Position numbers and translations under genes: made by a program. 64,000 nt of DNA from Alcaligenaceae bacterium (GTDB lineage: Bacteria > Pseudomonadota > Gammaproteobacteria > Burkholderiales > Burkholderiaceae_B), in contig JACCEO010000003.1 in NCBI GenBank assembly GCA_013416485.1, forward strand, positions 124,001-188,000, given 5' to 3'. Positions within the stretch are counted from its first letter, which is position 1, and the number at the start of each line of letters is the position of its first letter. The notes under the pieces are model-generated. The model had not been told where the DNA came from and did not search any database. It saw only the letters and a list, made by a program, of their open reading frames with translations. Shown here piece after piece: positions 18,866 through 28,806 of this stretch.

Positions 18866-19208
18866 CCTTTTTCCCCTTATGGCGTACGCTGCGTTGTTTA
18901 ATCTCTATGGTCTGGGCTGTTTTAGCATCCAGTTTTAATTTCAGCAATTGACCGCCTTGCTGCAATACTTTCACTTTATACACCCAGATATTGTCACTAC
19001 GTTCAAACTCGACGCCCATGACACGACCAGGGTAATCACGCTCGACACGGTCTAAAACCGTGCGTAACGGCAATACCTCACCAGCGGCTAAAGCCTTAGT
19101 CGCTTGTTCATGATCGTTGCTATGTACGTGCGCAACTACAGTGCTAGGCAAAGCTATAGCGGCCATTAAAGTCAGTAATGCCAAAGCAATACGATACATA
19201 GTGAACAT
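18840..19208 (-). CDS. PepSY domain secreted protein
   Basis: A 122-residue small protein with an N-terminal signal peptide (about 1-26, MTRIALALL-like hydrophobic core ending VVAHVHS) and one PepSY domain (LRTVLDRVERDYPGRVMGVEFER, then YKVKVLQQGGQLLKLKLDA). PepSY proteins inhibit peptidases or sit with two-component systems as periplasmic modulators. It is the first gene of the operon with the response regulator and kinase, overlapping the regulator by 26 bp. The basic C-terminus (RHKGKKDAHPGGRR) lies in that overlap. A second start codon exists three codons downstream. Confidence 0.82.
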   Translation of the reverse strand: MFTMYRIALALLTLMAAIALPSTVVAHVHSNDHEQATKALAAGEVLPLRTVLDRVERDYPGRVMGVEFERSDNIWVYKVKVLQQGGQLLKLKLDAKTAQTIEIKQRSVRHKGKKDAHPGGRR

Positions 19209-19222
19209 AAAGGTTTCCTAAG

Positions 19223-19245
19223 GTCCTAGCAAGTGCTGCTAGGAC
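19223..19245 (-). promoter_or_regulatory. Leader hairpin before the PepSY-regulator-kinase operon
   Basis: A perfect 9-bp inverted repeat (19223-19231 with 19237-19245) with a 5-base loop lies 14 bp upstream of the PepSY start, inside its inferred 5' leader. There is no following U-run, so it is more likely an mRNA structure affecting translation or stability than a terminator. Confidence 0.45.
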
Positions 19246-19261
19246 ATTATTGATACGCATG

Positions 19262-19294
19262 ACCATACCATGAGCAAGATGAACACCAGATGAA
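19262..19294 (-). promoter_or_regulatory. Response-regulator box and promoter, PepSY-regulator-kinase side
   Basis: On the minus strand TTCATC (19294-19289), five bases, TTCATC (19283-19278), ten bases, then the -10 element TATGGT (19267-19262). Tandem hexamers on an 11-bp repeat placed 10 bp before a -10 is the arrangement used by PmrA/PhoB-type activators. This suggests autoregulation of the operon. Confidence 0.6.
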
Positions 19295-19301
19295 CAAGCG
19301 C

Positions 19302-19334
19302 TTCATAATAGGTTCATACACGAGTCAGCATAAT
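19302..19334 (+). promoter_or_regulatory. Response-regulator box and promoter, second PepSY gene side
   Basis: On the plus strand TTCATA (19302-19307), five bases, TTCATA (19313-19318), ten bases, then the -10 element CATAAT (19329-19334). It mirrors the box facing the other way at 19278-19294. Both boxes end about 69 bp before their start codons, so one regulator probably drives both units. Confidence 0.6.
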
Positions 19335-19386
19335 GCATACACGGTCAAGAAATAGACCGCGACACCAACTCCTAAAAGGAAACATC

Positions 19387-19851
19387 ATGCGTACCTCGAA
19401 ATTTCTAGCTACTTGCGCCCTAGGCACCAGTTTACTTGCCGGAGGCGCAGTACTTACCTCGGCCTATGCACAGTCGACCGCCCCCGCCCCTGTTACTGCT
19501 ACCACTGTCACCAGCCAAGCAAATACTGCCCAAGCTACTACCGCCGCACCACAGCACATGAAGCACGAGCGCTATGCCGAACGAATGAAAAACGTTGATA
19601 CCAGTCAATGGCTAGGCATTAAGGCGGTATATGACAAGGTGGAAGCTGCAGGCTACAAAGACGTGGGCAGCATACGCCGTACATCTAAAGGCTATAAGGT
19701 GAGTGCTGCCAATGCCGATGGTCAATGGACACACTTACGAGTGGACCCCATCAAGGGCGATATCACGCAAATGCAGAAAAAAGACAAGCATGAGGGTCGG
19801 GGTGACGGCCATCATGGCAGCAAGCACAACAAAGGAAGCAAAACCTACTAA
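19387..19851 (+). CDS. Secreted PepSY-like protein
   Basis: A 154-residue exported protein. The ATG at 19387 (after AAAAGGAAACATC) gives a signal peptide of about 28 residues ending SAYAQ. A Thr/Ala-rich spacer follows, then a PepSY-like domain (WLGIKAVYDKVEAAGYKDV, IRRTSKGYKVSAANADG, HLRVDPIKGDITQ) and a Lys/His/Gly-rich tail (KHEGRGDGHHGSKHNKG) that could bind metal. It is divergent from the PepSY-response regulator-kinase operon and shares its control region. It probably belongs to the regulon; function is not known. Confidence 0.82.
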   Translation: MRTSKFLATCALGTSLLAGGAVLTSAYAQSTAPAPVTATTVTSQANTAQATTAAPQHMKHERYAERMKNVDTSQWLGIKAVYDKVEAAGYKDVGSIRRTSKGYKVSAANADGQWTHLRVDPIKGDITQMQKKDKHEGRGDGHHGSKHNKGSKTY

Positions 19852-19857
19852 AAACCA

Positions 19858-19895
19858 AAACGCCCCTAGCCTGACAGACTAGGGGCGTCTTATTA
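19858..19895. terminator. Bidirectional terminator between pepSY-like gene and pstB
   Basis: A perfect 10-bp stem (19860-19869 with 19879-19888) with a 9-base loop. On the plus strand it is followed by CTTATTATTTTT; on the minus strand by TTTTGGTTTTT. It therefore can end both the PepSY-like gene and the convergent pst operon. No phoU follows pstB in this window. Confidence 0.88.
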
Positions 19896-19908
19896 TTTTT
19901 CTGGCATC

Positions 19909-20685
19909 TTAGCCGAAGCGACCCGTAATATAGTCTTCGGTTTCTTTGCGGGTTGGTTTAACAAAAATTTGGTCAGTTTCACCAAACTCCATTAATTCAC
20001 CCAAATACATGTACGCGGTGTAATCGGAACAGCGCGCAGCTTGCTGCATGTTGTGGGTAACGATAACCACGGTATAGTCAGACTTCAATTCCGCGATTAG
20101 CTCTTCGATTTTAGCGGTAGAAATAGGGTCTAGCGCAGAGCAAGGCTCGTCCAGTAGCAGAATTTCAGGTTTGATCGCAACACCGCGTGCTATGCACAAA
20201 CGCTGCTGCTGCCCACCCGACAGACTATTGCCATTTTGATGCAGTTTGTCTTTGACTTCCGTCCACAATGCTGCCTTGGACAGAGCCCATTCCACACGTT
20301 CGTCCATTTCGCCTTTGCTTAGGCGTTCGAACAGCCTTACACCAAACGCAATATTATCGTAGATGCTCATGGGAAATGGCGTAGGTTTTTGAAATACCAT
20401 GCCGACTTTGGCGCGTATCAAAGAAATGTCAGTCTTGGAGGCCAATAAGTTTTCGCCATCCAGATTAATTTCACCTTCGGCACGCTGGCCAGGATACAGT
20501 TCAAACATGCGGTTAAAGGTGCGTAGCAATGTCGACTTACCACATCCCGACGGGCCGATAAAAGCCGTCACCTTGTTTTCTTTGATATCCATATTGACGT
20601 TTTTGATCGCCTGGAAATTTCCGTAATAGAAATTCAAATTTCTAATTTCGAGTTTGGTGCGACCAGCAAGCGCAGTAGTATGCAT
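19909..20685 (-). CDS. pstB: Phosphate ABC transporter ATP-binding protein
   Basis: The 258-residue ATPase of the high-affinity phosphate importer PstSCAB. Seen: Walker [10 protein letters not shown] (44-52), the ABC signature [14 protein letters not shown], Walker [14 protein letters not shown] and the H-loop [13 protein letters not shown]. Length is normal. It is last in the pst operon, 41 bp after pstA, and followed by a terminator. PhoU, usually next, must lie elsewhere if present. Confidence 0.97.
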   Translation of the reverse strand: MHTTALAGRTKLEIRNLNFYYGNFQAIKNVNMDIKENKVTAFIGPSGCGKSTLLRTFNRMFELYPGQRAEGEINLDGENLLASKTDISLIRAKVGMVFQKPTPFPMSIYDNIAFGVRLFERLSKGEMDERVEWALSKAALWTEVKDKLHQNGNSLSGGQQQRLCIARGVAIKPEILLLDEPCSALDPISTAKIEELIAELKSDYTVVIVTHNMQQAARCSDYTAYMYLGELMEFGETDQIFVKPTRKETEDYITGRFG

Positions 20686-20726
20686 AATCCGTTTCCAGCA
20701 ATGGCCGTAGCCCTTGCTACTTAATG

Positions 20727-21587
20727 TTATTTACGAAAGAAAATGCGGGCGGCAATATTAATGCCCAGCACCAGCAAAGTAATTAGTACAGCGCCTGCCC
20801 AAGCCAAGCGATTCCAGTCTTCAAACGGACTGGCCGCGTATTGAAAGATCACAACCGGCAGGTTAGCAATAGGCGCGTTCATATTCATAGACATAAACTG
20901 GTTGTTTAGCGCAGTAAACAGCAAGGGCGCGGTTTCACCAGAAATACGTGCAACTGCCAATAGGACACCGGTCACTATGCCAGAACGTGCCGCCCTATAG
21001 CAAATTTTGACAACAATACGCCATTGCGGGCAACCCAGTGCTGCAGCGGCTTCGCGCAAACTTCCGGGTACTAAAGACAACATGTTATCGGTAGCCCTTA
21101 CCACTACGGGTATGACCAAAATGGCCAACGCGAAGGCACCAGCCCAGCCTGAGTAATGGCCTACCTGAGCCACATACACGGCATAAATAAACAAACCAAT
21201 AACAATGGATGGTGCTGATAACAGCACATCATTCAGAAAACGGGTGGCAGGCGCCAACCAGCCACGCTGACCATATTCAGCCAAGTAGGTACCCGCCAGC
21301 ACACCTATAGGCGTACCTATCACGGTCGCCACCGAGGCCATCATGACACTACCTAAAATAGCATTCAGCAAGCCCCCATCACCGCCGGGCGGTGGTGTGC
21401 TTTGCGTTAACAAGGTGAAGGACAAGGCCCCACCACCTTTATAAAGCAAGGTGAGTATGATCCAGCACAACCAAAACAGGCCAAAGGCCACGGTGGCACC
21501 GGACAGGGTCAACATAAGCCGGTTAAAACGTTGTCTGCGTCTGTAAACAGAATTGGACAGACTAACGACTGAGTCAGAATTGAACAT
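20727..21587 (-). CDS. pstA: Phosphate ABC transporter permease PstA
   Basis: A 286-residue inner-membrane permease with about six helices. The EAA-type cytoplasmic loop appears as [20 protein letters not shown], and [17 protein letters not shown] is typical of PstA. It pairs with PstC to form the phosphate channel. It starts 14 bp after the pstC stop. Confidence 0.96.
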   Translation of the reverse strand: MFNSDSVVSLSNSVYRRRQRFNRLMLTLSGATVAFGLFWLCWIILTLLYKGGGALSFTLLTQSTPPPGGDGGLLNAILGSVMMASVATVIGTPIGVLAGTYLAEYGQRGWLAPATRFLNDVLLSAPSIVIGLFIYAVYVAQVGHYSGWAGAFALAILVIPVVVRATDNMLSLVPGSLREAAAALGCPQWRIVVKICYRAARSGIVTGVLLAVARISGETAPLLFTALNNQFMSMNMNAPIANLPVVIFQYAASPFEDWNRLAWAGAVLITLLVLGINIAARIFFRK

Positions 21588-21601
21588 GTGTGATCGCCGT
21601 A

Positions 21602-22540
21602 TTAGTGCTTGCTGCCCTCGCCCTTGGACAGGCGGAACAACAGAAGTTTAGAGCAAGCCAACACCACGGTGGTGATAAGGAAAAGTATCAAGCCTAATTC
21701 CAGCAGCGCTGCTTTTTGCATGCCGCCAGCTTCATTAAATTCGTTGGCCAACGCCGACGCAATCGAGTTTGATGGCGAAAACAAGGAGGAAGGCAGGTTA
21801 AAAGCATTACCAATAACAAAGGTTACCGCCATTGTTTCCCCTAGTGCACGGCCTAAGCCCAACATAATCCCGCCTATAACGCCATTTTTCGTGAATGGCA
21901 AAACCACCTTCCAGACCACTTCCCAGGTCGTGCTACCCAAACCATAGGCAGACTCCTTCAATAGTGGCGGTACCAGTTCGAAAACGTCGCGCATCACGGC
22001 GGTAATGAAGGGGATGACCATGATGGATAGTATCAAGCCAGCGGTGAATACACCGATACCAAAGGGCGGGCCTGCGAAAATATCACCTAATACAGGTACA
22101 CCAGCGAACAAAGAGATGGCATGTGGCTGTATGTATTCTTGAAACAACGGAACAAATACAAATAAGCCCCACATGCCATAAATAATAGATGGAATGGCCG
22201 CCAACATTTCTATCGCTGTACCCAAAGGACGGCGTAGCCAAACTGGCGACAATTCGGTCAGGAACATCGCGATACCAAACGATACCGGCACAGCGATGAC
22301 CAAGGCAATCAATGACGTGAGCAAGGTACCCACCACTGGCACCAGAGCGCCGTATACGTTTTGGACCGGGTCCCAGTTATTCGTCCACAGGAATGCCAGG
22401 CCATGTGCTGCTATGGACTCGCGACTGCCGTAGATCAGGGACACCATAATGGCGCCAAGCAGTATAAAGACAAAAAATGCAAACGCGCGGGTGGTGTGTT
22501 TAAACAGAGCATCCATAAGCGCGTTTTGATTCTTTTTCAT
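21602..22540 (-). CDS. pstC: Phosphate ABC transporter permease PstC
   Basis: A 312-residue permease with about six helices and the PstC segments [39 protein letters not shown] and [16 protein letters not shown]. The ATG at 22540 ([14 protein letters not shown]), with an AGGA upstream, is chosen; a longer frame to 22612 would run back into pstS. It lies 16 bp downstream of pstS in the same operon. Confidence 0.95.
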   Translation of the reverse strand: MKKNQNALMDALFKHTTRAFAFFVFILLGAIMVSLIYGSRESIAAHGLAFLWTNNWDPVQNVYGALVPVVGTLLTSLIALVIAVPVSFGIAMFLTELSPVWLRRPLGTAIEMLAAIPSIIYGMWGLFVFVPLFQEYIQPHAISLFAGVPVLGDIFAGPPFGIGVFTAGLILSIMVIPFITAVMRDVFELVPPLLKESAYGLGSTTWEVVWKVVLPFTKNGVIGGIMLGLGRALGETMAVTFVIGNAFNLPSSLFSPSNSIASALANEFNEAGGMQKAALLELGLILFLITTVVLACSKLLLFRLSKGEGSKH

Positions 22541-22556
22541 AGTGGTGTGTATCCTG

Positions 22557-23600
22557 TTACTTCCAAATCGCTGCGTTATCTTTATCGGTGATCTGGGCAG
22601 TCCAGAGGTCACGTATCTGTTGGGTTACGTTATCAGGCATGGGAACGTAGTCCAGCTCTTGAGCCATAGGGGCACCGTTTTTAAATGCCCAGTCAAAGAA
22701 CTTTAATACTTCCTGTGCCTTGGCAGCGTTATCTTGTTTTTTGTGCATCAAGATAAAACTGGCCGAAGTAACAGGCCACGATGCTTGACCCGTTTCGTTG
22801 GTCAGTACTACGCCCATACCTGGAACACTATTCCAGTCGGCATTGGCTGCAGCGGCTGCAAATGCTTCTTGGCTAGGCTGTACAAACTGGCCATCTTGGT
22901 TCTGCATTTGTGTCCATGACAGATTATTCTGTTTGGCATAGGCGTACTCTACATAGCCGATAGAGTTTTTCAATTGACGTACATAAGCAGCTACACCTTC
23001 GTTGCCTTTACCGCCCTGCCCTGCAGGCCATTTAACAGCCTTGCCTTCGCCGACCTTATCTTTCCAGTCGGACGAGACTTTGGACAGGTAGTTGGTCCAG
23101 CCAAAAGTAGTACCTGAACCATCGGAACGATGCACCACGATGATATCGCTAGCAGGTAATTTTAACTCTGGGTTAATCGCCTTAATGGCGTCGTCGTCCC
23201 ACTTCGTGATTTTAGCCAGAAATATATCAGCAATGATGGCACCCGTCAGTTTTAATTCACCGGGTTTAACGCCAGTGACGTTAATGACTGGAACGGTGCC
23301 ACCAATAATGGCAGGAAACTGCAACAGGTTGTTCTCTTCCAGAGCAGCAGCCTTCATGGGGTCATCTGACGCACCAAAATCAACCGTTTTAGCAATAATT
23401 TGCTGCTGGCCACCGCCTGATCCTATGGATTGGTAATTAATGCGGTTGCCAGTTTCCTGATGGTACTTAGCAGCCCATTTTGCATAAGCGGGGTAAGGAA
23501 ACGATGCTCCTGCACCAGTAATATCGATGGCCTGAACAGCCAATGAAGCGGCACCTAAAGTGAAACCTGCAGCTAACTGCACTACAACACGTTTGAACAT
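22557..23600 (-). CDS. pstS: Phosphate-binding periplasmic protein
   Basis: The 347-residue phosphate receptor of the Pst system. A signal peptide (1-24, ending AVQA) precedes the mature start [19 protein letters not shown]. The phosphate-binding loops are visible as [27 protein letters not shown] and [21 protein letters not shown] precedes the ATG. A Pho box and promoter lie 58-91 bp upstream, so the operon is probably activated by PhoB when phosphate is low. Confidence 0.97.
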   Translation of the reverse strand: MFKRVVVQLAAGFTLGAASLAVQAIDITGAGASFPYPAYAKWAAKYHQETGNRINYQSIGSGGGQQQIIAKTVDFGASDDPMKAAALEENNLLQFPAIIGGTVPVINVTGVKPGELKLTGAIIADIFLAKITKWDDDAIKAINPELKLPASDIIVVHRSDGSGTTFGWTNYLSKVSSDWKDKVGEGKAVKWPAGQGGKGNEGVAAYVRQLKNSIGYVEYAYAKQNNLSWTQMQNQDGQFVQPSQEAFAAAAANADWNSVPGMGVVLTNETGQASWPVTSASFILMHKKQDNAAKAQEVLKFFDWAFKNGAPMAQELDYVPMPDNVTQQIRDLWTAQITDKDNAAIWK

Positions 23601-23657
23601 GGAGTTTATCCTTAGTCGGTAGACATATATAAGTCAGGAAAGACCTGAACAAACGCT

Positions 23658-23691
23658 ATAGTACGTATCAAATATTACACGTTCATGACAA
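23658..23691 (-). promoter_or_regulatory. Pho box and promoter of pstSCAB
   Basis: On the minus strand TTGTCAT (23691-23685), four bases, GTGTAAT (23680-23674) match the PhoB repeat CTGTCAT-N4-CTGTCAT at 6/7 and 5/7. A -10 element TACTAT (23663-23658) follows ten bases later, the usual spacing for PhoB activation without a -35. The site sits just after the ppk stop codon. Confidence 0.65.
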
Positions 23692-23701
23692 GACGACATA
23701 A

Positions 23702-25786
23702 TCAGGCACCCAACTGCTGCATCAAATGCGTATGCAAGTTAAATGGTGCCGCACGGCTTTTGACTTTGGCGTACGAGCCATCGGGCAAAGCACGCCAAGC
23801 CAACTGGTTGTCACGCAAGGCCCAGGTAAACGCTTCACGAATAACACGTTGTTTTAAACGAGTGTCCAACACCGGAAAACTGATCTCCACGCGGCGGAAA
23901 AAATTTCTGTCCATCCAGTCGGCTGACGACAAATAGACGTTTTCCTCACCATCGTTGTAAAAATAAAACACCCTGGAATGTTCCAGAAACCGGCCGATTA
24001 TAGACCTTACTCGAATATTTTCTGAAAGCCCAGGAACTCCGGCACGTAAAGCGCAGGCGCCGCGCACGATAAGATCTATTTTCACACCCGCCTGACTGGC
24101 CGCATACAAGGCCTGTATCACTATGGGCTCCAGCAGTGAATTCATTTTCGCCATGATCCTGGCTTTTTTCCCCGCTTTTGCATAAATAGCTTCGTTGCGG
24201 ATTAATGCCAGGATGGTTTCGTGCAAGGTAAAAGGCGATTGCAGCAGCAACTTCAAGGGGCGTCGCGCGCCTAGGCCAGTCAACAAAGAAAACACACGAT
24301 CTATATCTTCACACAGTTTCTGTTCGGCTGTCAGCATGCCGAAGTCCGTATACACGCGTGCAGTACGCGGATGGTAGTTGCCCGTACCCAAATGCCCATA
24401 ACGACGAATATGGCCCCCCTCACGACGCAAGACCAGCGCCATTTTGGCGTGTGTTTTATAACCCACCACCCCATAACTGACATGGGCGCCTGCCTCTTCT
24501 AGTTTGGCAGCCCAATTAATATTGGTTTGCTCGTCGAACCTGGCCATTAATTCAACAACTACCGTCACCTCTTTGCCTGCCTTGGCCGCAGCCATCAGCA
24601 AACGCATTAATTCGGAGTCTTCGCCAGTGCGATATATCGTTTGTTTAATGGCAACCACCGCTGGGTCCAAAGCTGCAGCTGTCAGGAAATCCAACACAGG
24701 CTGAAAAGACTGATAGGGGTGGTGTAGCAAGCGGTCTTGAGCGGCAATAGCCGCGAATAAGTCGGCTGGCTGTTCCCGAGCTTGTGCCAAGTCAGCCGGA
24801 ATATTTGGACGGTAATCTGGAAATAACAATTCTGGACGTTTGACCACATTGCACAATTGCATCAGACGCGACAAGTTCACTGGTCCGCGCACACGATAGC
24901 TGTCTTTTTTTTGCAACATAAATTCCTGCTGCAAAAAAAGCTCTAGTTCAGCTGGCATGTATTGATCGATTTCCAGTCGCACCGCTGCGCCAAAATTACG
25001 TTGTGACAACTCCCCTTGTAACGCTTGGCGTAAATTAGTGATTTCCTCTTCGTCCACAAACAAGTCACTATTTCGAGTGACCCGCCACTGATAGCAACCG
25101 GTAACATCCATACCGGGGAACAGTTCGCCCACAAAGGCACTGATCATGGCTGTCAGCAACACATAGCCATGCGGTATGCCACAGACTTCAGGTGGCACTT
25201 TCAACAAGCGCGGCAAGGCCCTGGGTACCTGCAAGATAGCAATGGTGGCATTACGTCCAAAAGCATCCTGCCCCGACAACGAGACAATAAAGTTCAGGCT
25301 TTTGTTATAGACCCTAGGAAAGGGGTGTGCCGGGTTCAAGCCCACAGGCGTTAACACTGGCATGACTTCACGGTGAAAACCTGCTTCTACCCAGCTGCGT
25401 AAGGCCTCAGTCCACAGTGCTGGTTGCAACAGTCCTATGCCTTCTTTCATGAGTTGTGGCAAGACGTCTTCCATCAAGACCTTATCTTGCTGTTTGGTCA
25501 GGGCATGCGCTGCTACCTGCACACTTTCAAAGACTTGATCTGGGGTGTAGCCATCGTCACCTACCAAATCCGGGGTTTGGCGTTGCTGCTCTTTCAGGCT
25601 GGCAATACGAATTTCAAAATACTCGTCCATGTTGGAACTAACGATACAGATATAGCGTAAGCGTTCTAACAAGGGGGTCGTAGGCTGCGACGCCATCGCC
25701 AATACCCTTTCGTTGAATTTCAACAACGACAGTTCACGATTCAGCAAGGTAGAGTCAAGCAATACGGCAGACATACACGGGTCCAT
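23702..25786 (-). CDS. ppk: Polyphosphate kinase
   Basis: A 694-residue Ppk1 that reversibly makes polyphosphate from ATP. Seen: the N-terminal NRELSLLKFNERVLAMA, then VVAIKQTIYRTGEDSELM, the THAKMALVLRREGG active-site histidine segment and YGHLGTGNYHPRTARVYTDF. Possible starts are the ATG at 25786 or one at 25774; an in-frame TTG at 25789 is less likely. It is divergent from ppx (146 bp) and upstream of pstS on the same strand, joining phosphate uptake with storage. Confidence 0.96.
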   Translation of the reverse strand: MDPCMSAVLLDSTLLNRELSLLKFNERVLAMASQPTTPLLERLRYICIVSSNMDEYFEIRIASLKEQQRQTPDLVGDDGYTPDQVFESVQVAAHALTKQQDKVLMEDVLPQLMKEGIGLLQPALWTEALRSWVEAGFHREVMPVLTPVGLNPAHPFPRVYNKSLNFIVSLSGQDAFGRNATIAILQVPRALPRLLKVPPEVCGIPHGYVLLTAMISAFVGELFPGMDVTGCYQWRVTRNSDLFVDEEEITNLRQALQGELSQRNFGAAVRLEIDQYMPAELELFLQQEFMLQKKDSYRVRGPVNLSRLMQLCNVVKRPELLFPDYRPNIPADLAQAREQPADLFAAIAAQDRLLHHPYQSFQPVLDFLTAAALDPAVVAIKQTIYRTGEDSELMRLLMAAAKAGKEVTVVVELMARFDEQTNINWAAKLEEAGAHVSYGVVGYKTHAKMALVLRREGGHIRRYGHLGTGNYHPRTARVYTDFGMLTAEQKLCEDIDRVFSLLTGLGARRPLKLLLQSPFTLHETILALIRNEAIYAKAGKKARIMAKMNSLLEPIVIQALYAASQAGVKIDLIVRGACALRAGVPGLSENIRVRSIIGRFLEHSRVFYFYNDGEENVYLSSADWMDRNFFRRVEISFPVLDTRLKQRVIREAFTWALRDNQLAWRALPDGSYAKVKSRAAPFNLHTHLMQQLGA

Positions 25787-25932
25787 CAAAGAAAAACCAG
25801 ATCAACTTTTAACAGCAACTAGCATAAAGACTATCAGTATTTACCAAGAATTTGTGACATTGTGGGGTTAACTGCCCCATAAGCGGCCACCATCCTTATA
25901 ATCGCGGGGTAATTCATCCACACTTACCCATC

Positions 25933-27423
25933 ATGGACTATCTACTCGCCGCCATAGACCTAGGCTCGAACAGCTTCAGGTTATCCGTAGGCCGCGTCGT
26001 ACAACAAGACGGCATCGCCCAAATTTACGCCACAGATCGCATGAAAGAGCACGTCAGTTTGGCTGCCGGACTCAATGAAGATCTCATCATTGGCGAAGAA
26101 ACTCAGCAACGCGCTATTGTTGTACTAAAGCGTTTCCATGAGCGTCTGGAGGGCTTTCATCCCAACCGTGTACGAGCCGTCGCTACAAATACCTTTCGGG
26201 TTGCCCGTAATGCCGCTGAGTTTCTGCAACGGGCCGAAGAGGCTTTGGGCTTTCCAATAGAAGTCATTGCCGGCCAAGAAGAAGCTAGACTAATCTTTTC
26301 AGGCATCACTCACGAACTGCCACCATCGCACCATCAGCGTCTGATGATAGACATAGGTGGCGGCTCTACTGAAGTCATCATAGGCAAAGACTTCAAGCCC
26401 ATGCGTATGGCCTCGTTGTTTATGGGCTGTGTCAGTTATACGCGCCGCTATTTCCCTGATGGTGTGGTGACCGAAGACCGGATGCAAAGCGCCCAACTAG
26501 CAGCCAGGCGTGAGCTTGAGCGTATTTCTTGGCAATATCGAAAAACCGGCTGGCTAGAAGTTTATGGGTCTTCAGGTACAGCCAAAGGCCTATTGGCCAT
26601 ACTGCAGGAAACCGGGATGTCCAACAAAGGCATCACGATGGATGGCATGCAAAAACTGAAGGCCAAGCTAGTACAAGATGGCAGGGTCATACTTAATGAG
26701 CTTCCTGGGCTAAAGCCCGACCGGGCTTTAGTATTACCTGGTGGCCTAGCCATTATGATGGCTATTTTTCAAGAGTTAAAAATCAAGCTCATGTTGCCGG
26801 GCGAAGGTGCCTTGCGTATGGGTGTGTTGTATGACTTGCTGGGACGCGATTCCCACCACGACAAACGCGACGAAACCGTACGCCAATTCATTAAACGCTA
26901 TGGGGCAGACCTACGCCAATGTGCCCGTGTAAAAAGCACCGCACAGGCTTTTTTTGCACAACTGGCATTAGGCGACAGCGCGGAACAACAGGAACTGGCC
27001 CGTACCTTAAGCTGGGCCGCCGATCTTCATGAAATTGGCATCAGCATTGCCCACAACCACTATCATCGTCATACCGCCTATATCCTGGAACATGCCGACA
27101 TGCCAGGATTTTCTCGTGATGACCAAGAACTACTGGCGCTATTTGCGCTGGGCCACCAGGGGAAATTGGGCAAATTAAAAATACTGGGACCTAGCCGGGC
27201 CAAATGGCTAACCCTGTTATGTCTACGTCTGGCCGTATTGTTGTCGCGACGCCGACAGGATCTAGATACTTTGCCTATCGCACTGTGTGCTAATGGCAAC
27301 ACGATTTACCTAGAAATGCGCAAGGACTGGCTACACTCCCACCCTTTGTCCGAGTATGCGCTGGAACGTGAAAAATCAGAGTGGGAAAAAGCTGGCTTTG
27401 AATTTGAAGTGAAGACGTCCTAA
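25933..27423 (+). CDS. ppx: Exopolyphosphatase
   Basis: A 496-residue Ppx/GppA phosphatase that removes terminal phosphates from polyphosphate. The actin-like ATPase fold shows AAIDLGSNSFRL near the N-terminus and IDIGGGSTEVIIG in the second phosphate loop. The C-terminal third has an HD-like helical domain (SWAADLHEIGISIAHNHYHRHTAYIL). It is divergent from ppk. GppA (pppGppase) is an alternative, but the ppk neighbour favours Ppx. Confidence 0.94.
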   Translation: MDYLLAAIDLGSNSFRLSVGRVVQQDGIAQIYATDRMKEHVSLAAGLNEDLIIGEETQQRAIVVLKRFHERLEGFHPNRVRAVATNTFRVARNAAEFLQRAEEALGFPIEVIAGQEEARLIFSGITHELPPSHHQRLMIDIGGGSTEVIIGKDFKPMRMASLFMGCVSYTRRYFPDGVVTEDRMQSAQLAARRELERISWQYRKTGWLEVYGSSGTAKGLLAILQETGMSNKGITMDGMQKLKAKLVQDGRVILNELPGLKPDRALVLPGGLAIMMAIFQELKIKLMLPGEGALRMGVLYDLLGRDSHHDKRDETVRQFIKRYGADLRQCARVKSTAQAFFAQLALGDSAEQQELARTLSWAADLHEIGISIAHNHYHRHTAYILEHADMPGFSRDDQELLALFALGHQGKLGKLKILGPSRAKWLTLLCLRLAVLLSRRRQDLDTLPIALCANGNTIYLEMRKDWLHSHPLSEYALEREKSEWEKAGFEFEVKTS

Positions 27424-27429
27424 AGGGCT

Positions 27430-27473
27430 AGCCTTAAAGGACGTCAGTCAGACTGGGTCCTAAGGCTTGCTTA
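27430..27473. terminator. Possible terminator between ppx and glmM
   Basis: An imperfect inverted repeat (GCCTTAAAGGAC with GTCCTAAGGC) lies in and around the 36-bp gap between convergent ppx and glmM. There is no clear U-run. It is offered only as a weak candidate. Confidence 0.3.
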
Positions 27474-28806
27474 AGTCTACCGCCACCAATTGATTTACCC
27501 CTTCCTGGGCCAGAGTAGCATCTTCGGCCTCGACCATAAGACGCAACTTGGGCTCGGTGCCTGACGCACGTATCAATACCCTACCTCGTCCTGCCAAGTG
27601 ATGTTCAACGTTGGCGGTTGCTGCCTTCAGACCCGCATGATCTTTCCATGGCGTGCCCGGTTTCAAGGGTACGTTAACCATATTCTGAGGGTACATTTTC
27701 AGATCGGATACCAATGCGGCCAAGGTATCCCCGCTATGCAAAATCGCCCTTAACACTTGTAAGGCAGCAATAATGCCATCGCCGGTGGTGTGACAATCCA
27801 AGAACAGTAAATGACCTGAGCTTTCACCACCAAACAACCAGTCACGCTGCAACATGCGTTCAAGCACATAGCGGTCACCGACATCAGCACGCTCAAAGCC
27901 CACACCCAAGGTTTGCATTTGTTTTTCAAAGCCGAAGTTGGTCATCAGAGTACCCACTACGCCAGCAACCTTGCCTTGTCTCATGCGGTCTCGGACCACA
28001 GCGTACAACAGTTCATCGCCGTTAAAAATGCGCCCTGTAGCATCTACCATTTGCAAACGATCAGCATCACCATCCAGGGCTATGCCCAAGTCAGCCCCCC
28101 TGGCCTGGACCTCGGCAGCCAGGTTACCGGGATGCATGGCGCCCACACCTTCATTGATATTGAAACCGTCGGGCTGACACCCGATTGCGATGACCTCAGC
28201 CCCTAGTTCACGAAACACATGCGGCGCAATGTGATACGCCGCACCGTGAGCAGCGTCGACCACTATGGTCATCCCATTCAGATTCAGTTCATTGGGAAAT
28301 GAGCTTTTGCTGAATTCAATATAACGGCCAGCGGCATCATCTATGCGACGCGCACGTCCCAATAGATTGGATGCAACGCAGCTTAAGGGCTGATCTATGG
28401 CCGCTTCGATCTCCGCCTCAATGTCGTCAGGCAGTTTCATCCCTTGCCCGGAAAAAAACTTGATACCGTTATCCTGATAAGGATTATGCGAAGCACTAAT
28501 CACTATGCCTGCCACCAAACGGAAAGCACGGGTTAAATAAGCCACAGCAGGCGTAGGTATGGGCCCGGCCAGCAAGACATCTATCCCTGCGGCCGACAAC
28601 CCTGCCTCCAGGGCAGATTCCAGCATGTAGCCAGACACACGCGTGTCTTTGCCTATCAGTACGGCAGGCCGTCCAAGGCTGGGATTTTTACGCACCAGTA
28701 CACGGCCTGCGGCATAGCCCAGACGCAAAGCGAACTCTGCATTGATAGTGGCTCCGCCTACCTCGCCACGTATGCCGTCGGTACCGAAATATTTACGCTT
28801 GCTCAT
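27460..28806 (-). CDS. glmM: Phosphoglucosamine mutase
   Basis: A 448-residue hexose-phosphate mutase converting glucosamine-6-phosphate to glucosamine-1-phosphate for UDP-GlcNAc, hence peptidoglycan and LPS. Seen: [14 protein letters not shown] at the N-terminus, the phospho-serine loop [15 protein letters not shown] with Ser106, the metal loop [12 protein letters not shown] and the C-terminal [12 protein letters not shown]. The start at 28806 overlaps the folP stop (ATGA), so the two are coupled; ten extra codons upstream lie inside folP. Confidence 0.97.
   Translation of the reverse strand: MSKRKYFGTDGIRGEVGGATINAEFALRLGYAAGRVLVRKNPSLGRPAVLIGKDTRVSGYMLESALEAGLSAAGIDVLLAGPIPTPAVAYLTRAFRLVAGIVISASHNPYQDNGIKFFSGQGMKLPDDIEAEIEAAIDQPLSCVASNLLGRARRIDDAAGRYIEFSKSSFPNELNLNGMTIVVDAAHGAAYHIAPHVFRELGAEVIAIGCQPDGFNINEGVGAMHPGNLAAEVQARGADLGIALDGDADRLQMVDATGRIFNGDELLYAVVRDRMRQGKVAGVVGTLMTNFGFEKQMQTLGVGFERADVGDRYVLERMLQRDWLFGGESSGHLLFLDCHTTGDGIIAALQVLRAILHSGDTLAALVSDLKMYPQNMVNVPLKPGTPWKDHAGLKAATANVEHHLAGRGRVLIRASGTEPKLRLMVEAEDATLAQEGVNQLVAVDLSKP

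Noticed and set aside
25790-25932. Pho box upstream of ppk
   Set aside because: ATGTCAC occurs once on the minus strand, but the second repeat (TCTTGGT) does not match the PhoB consensus.
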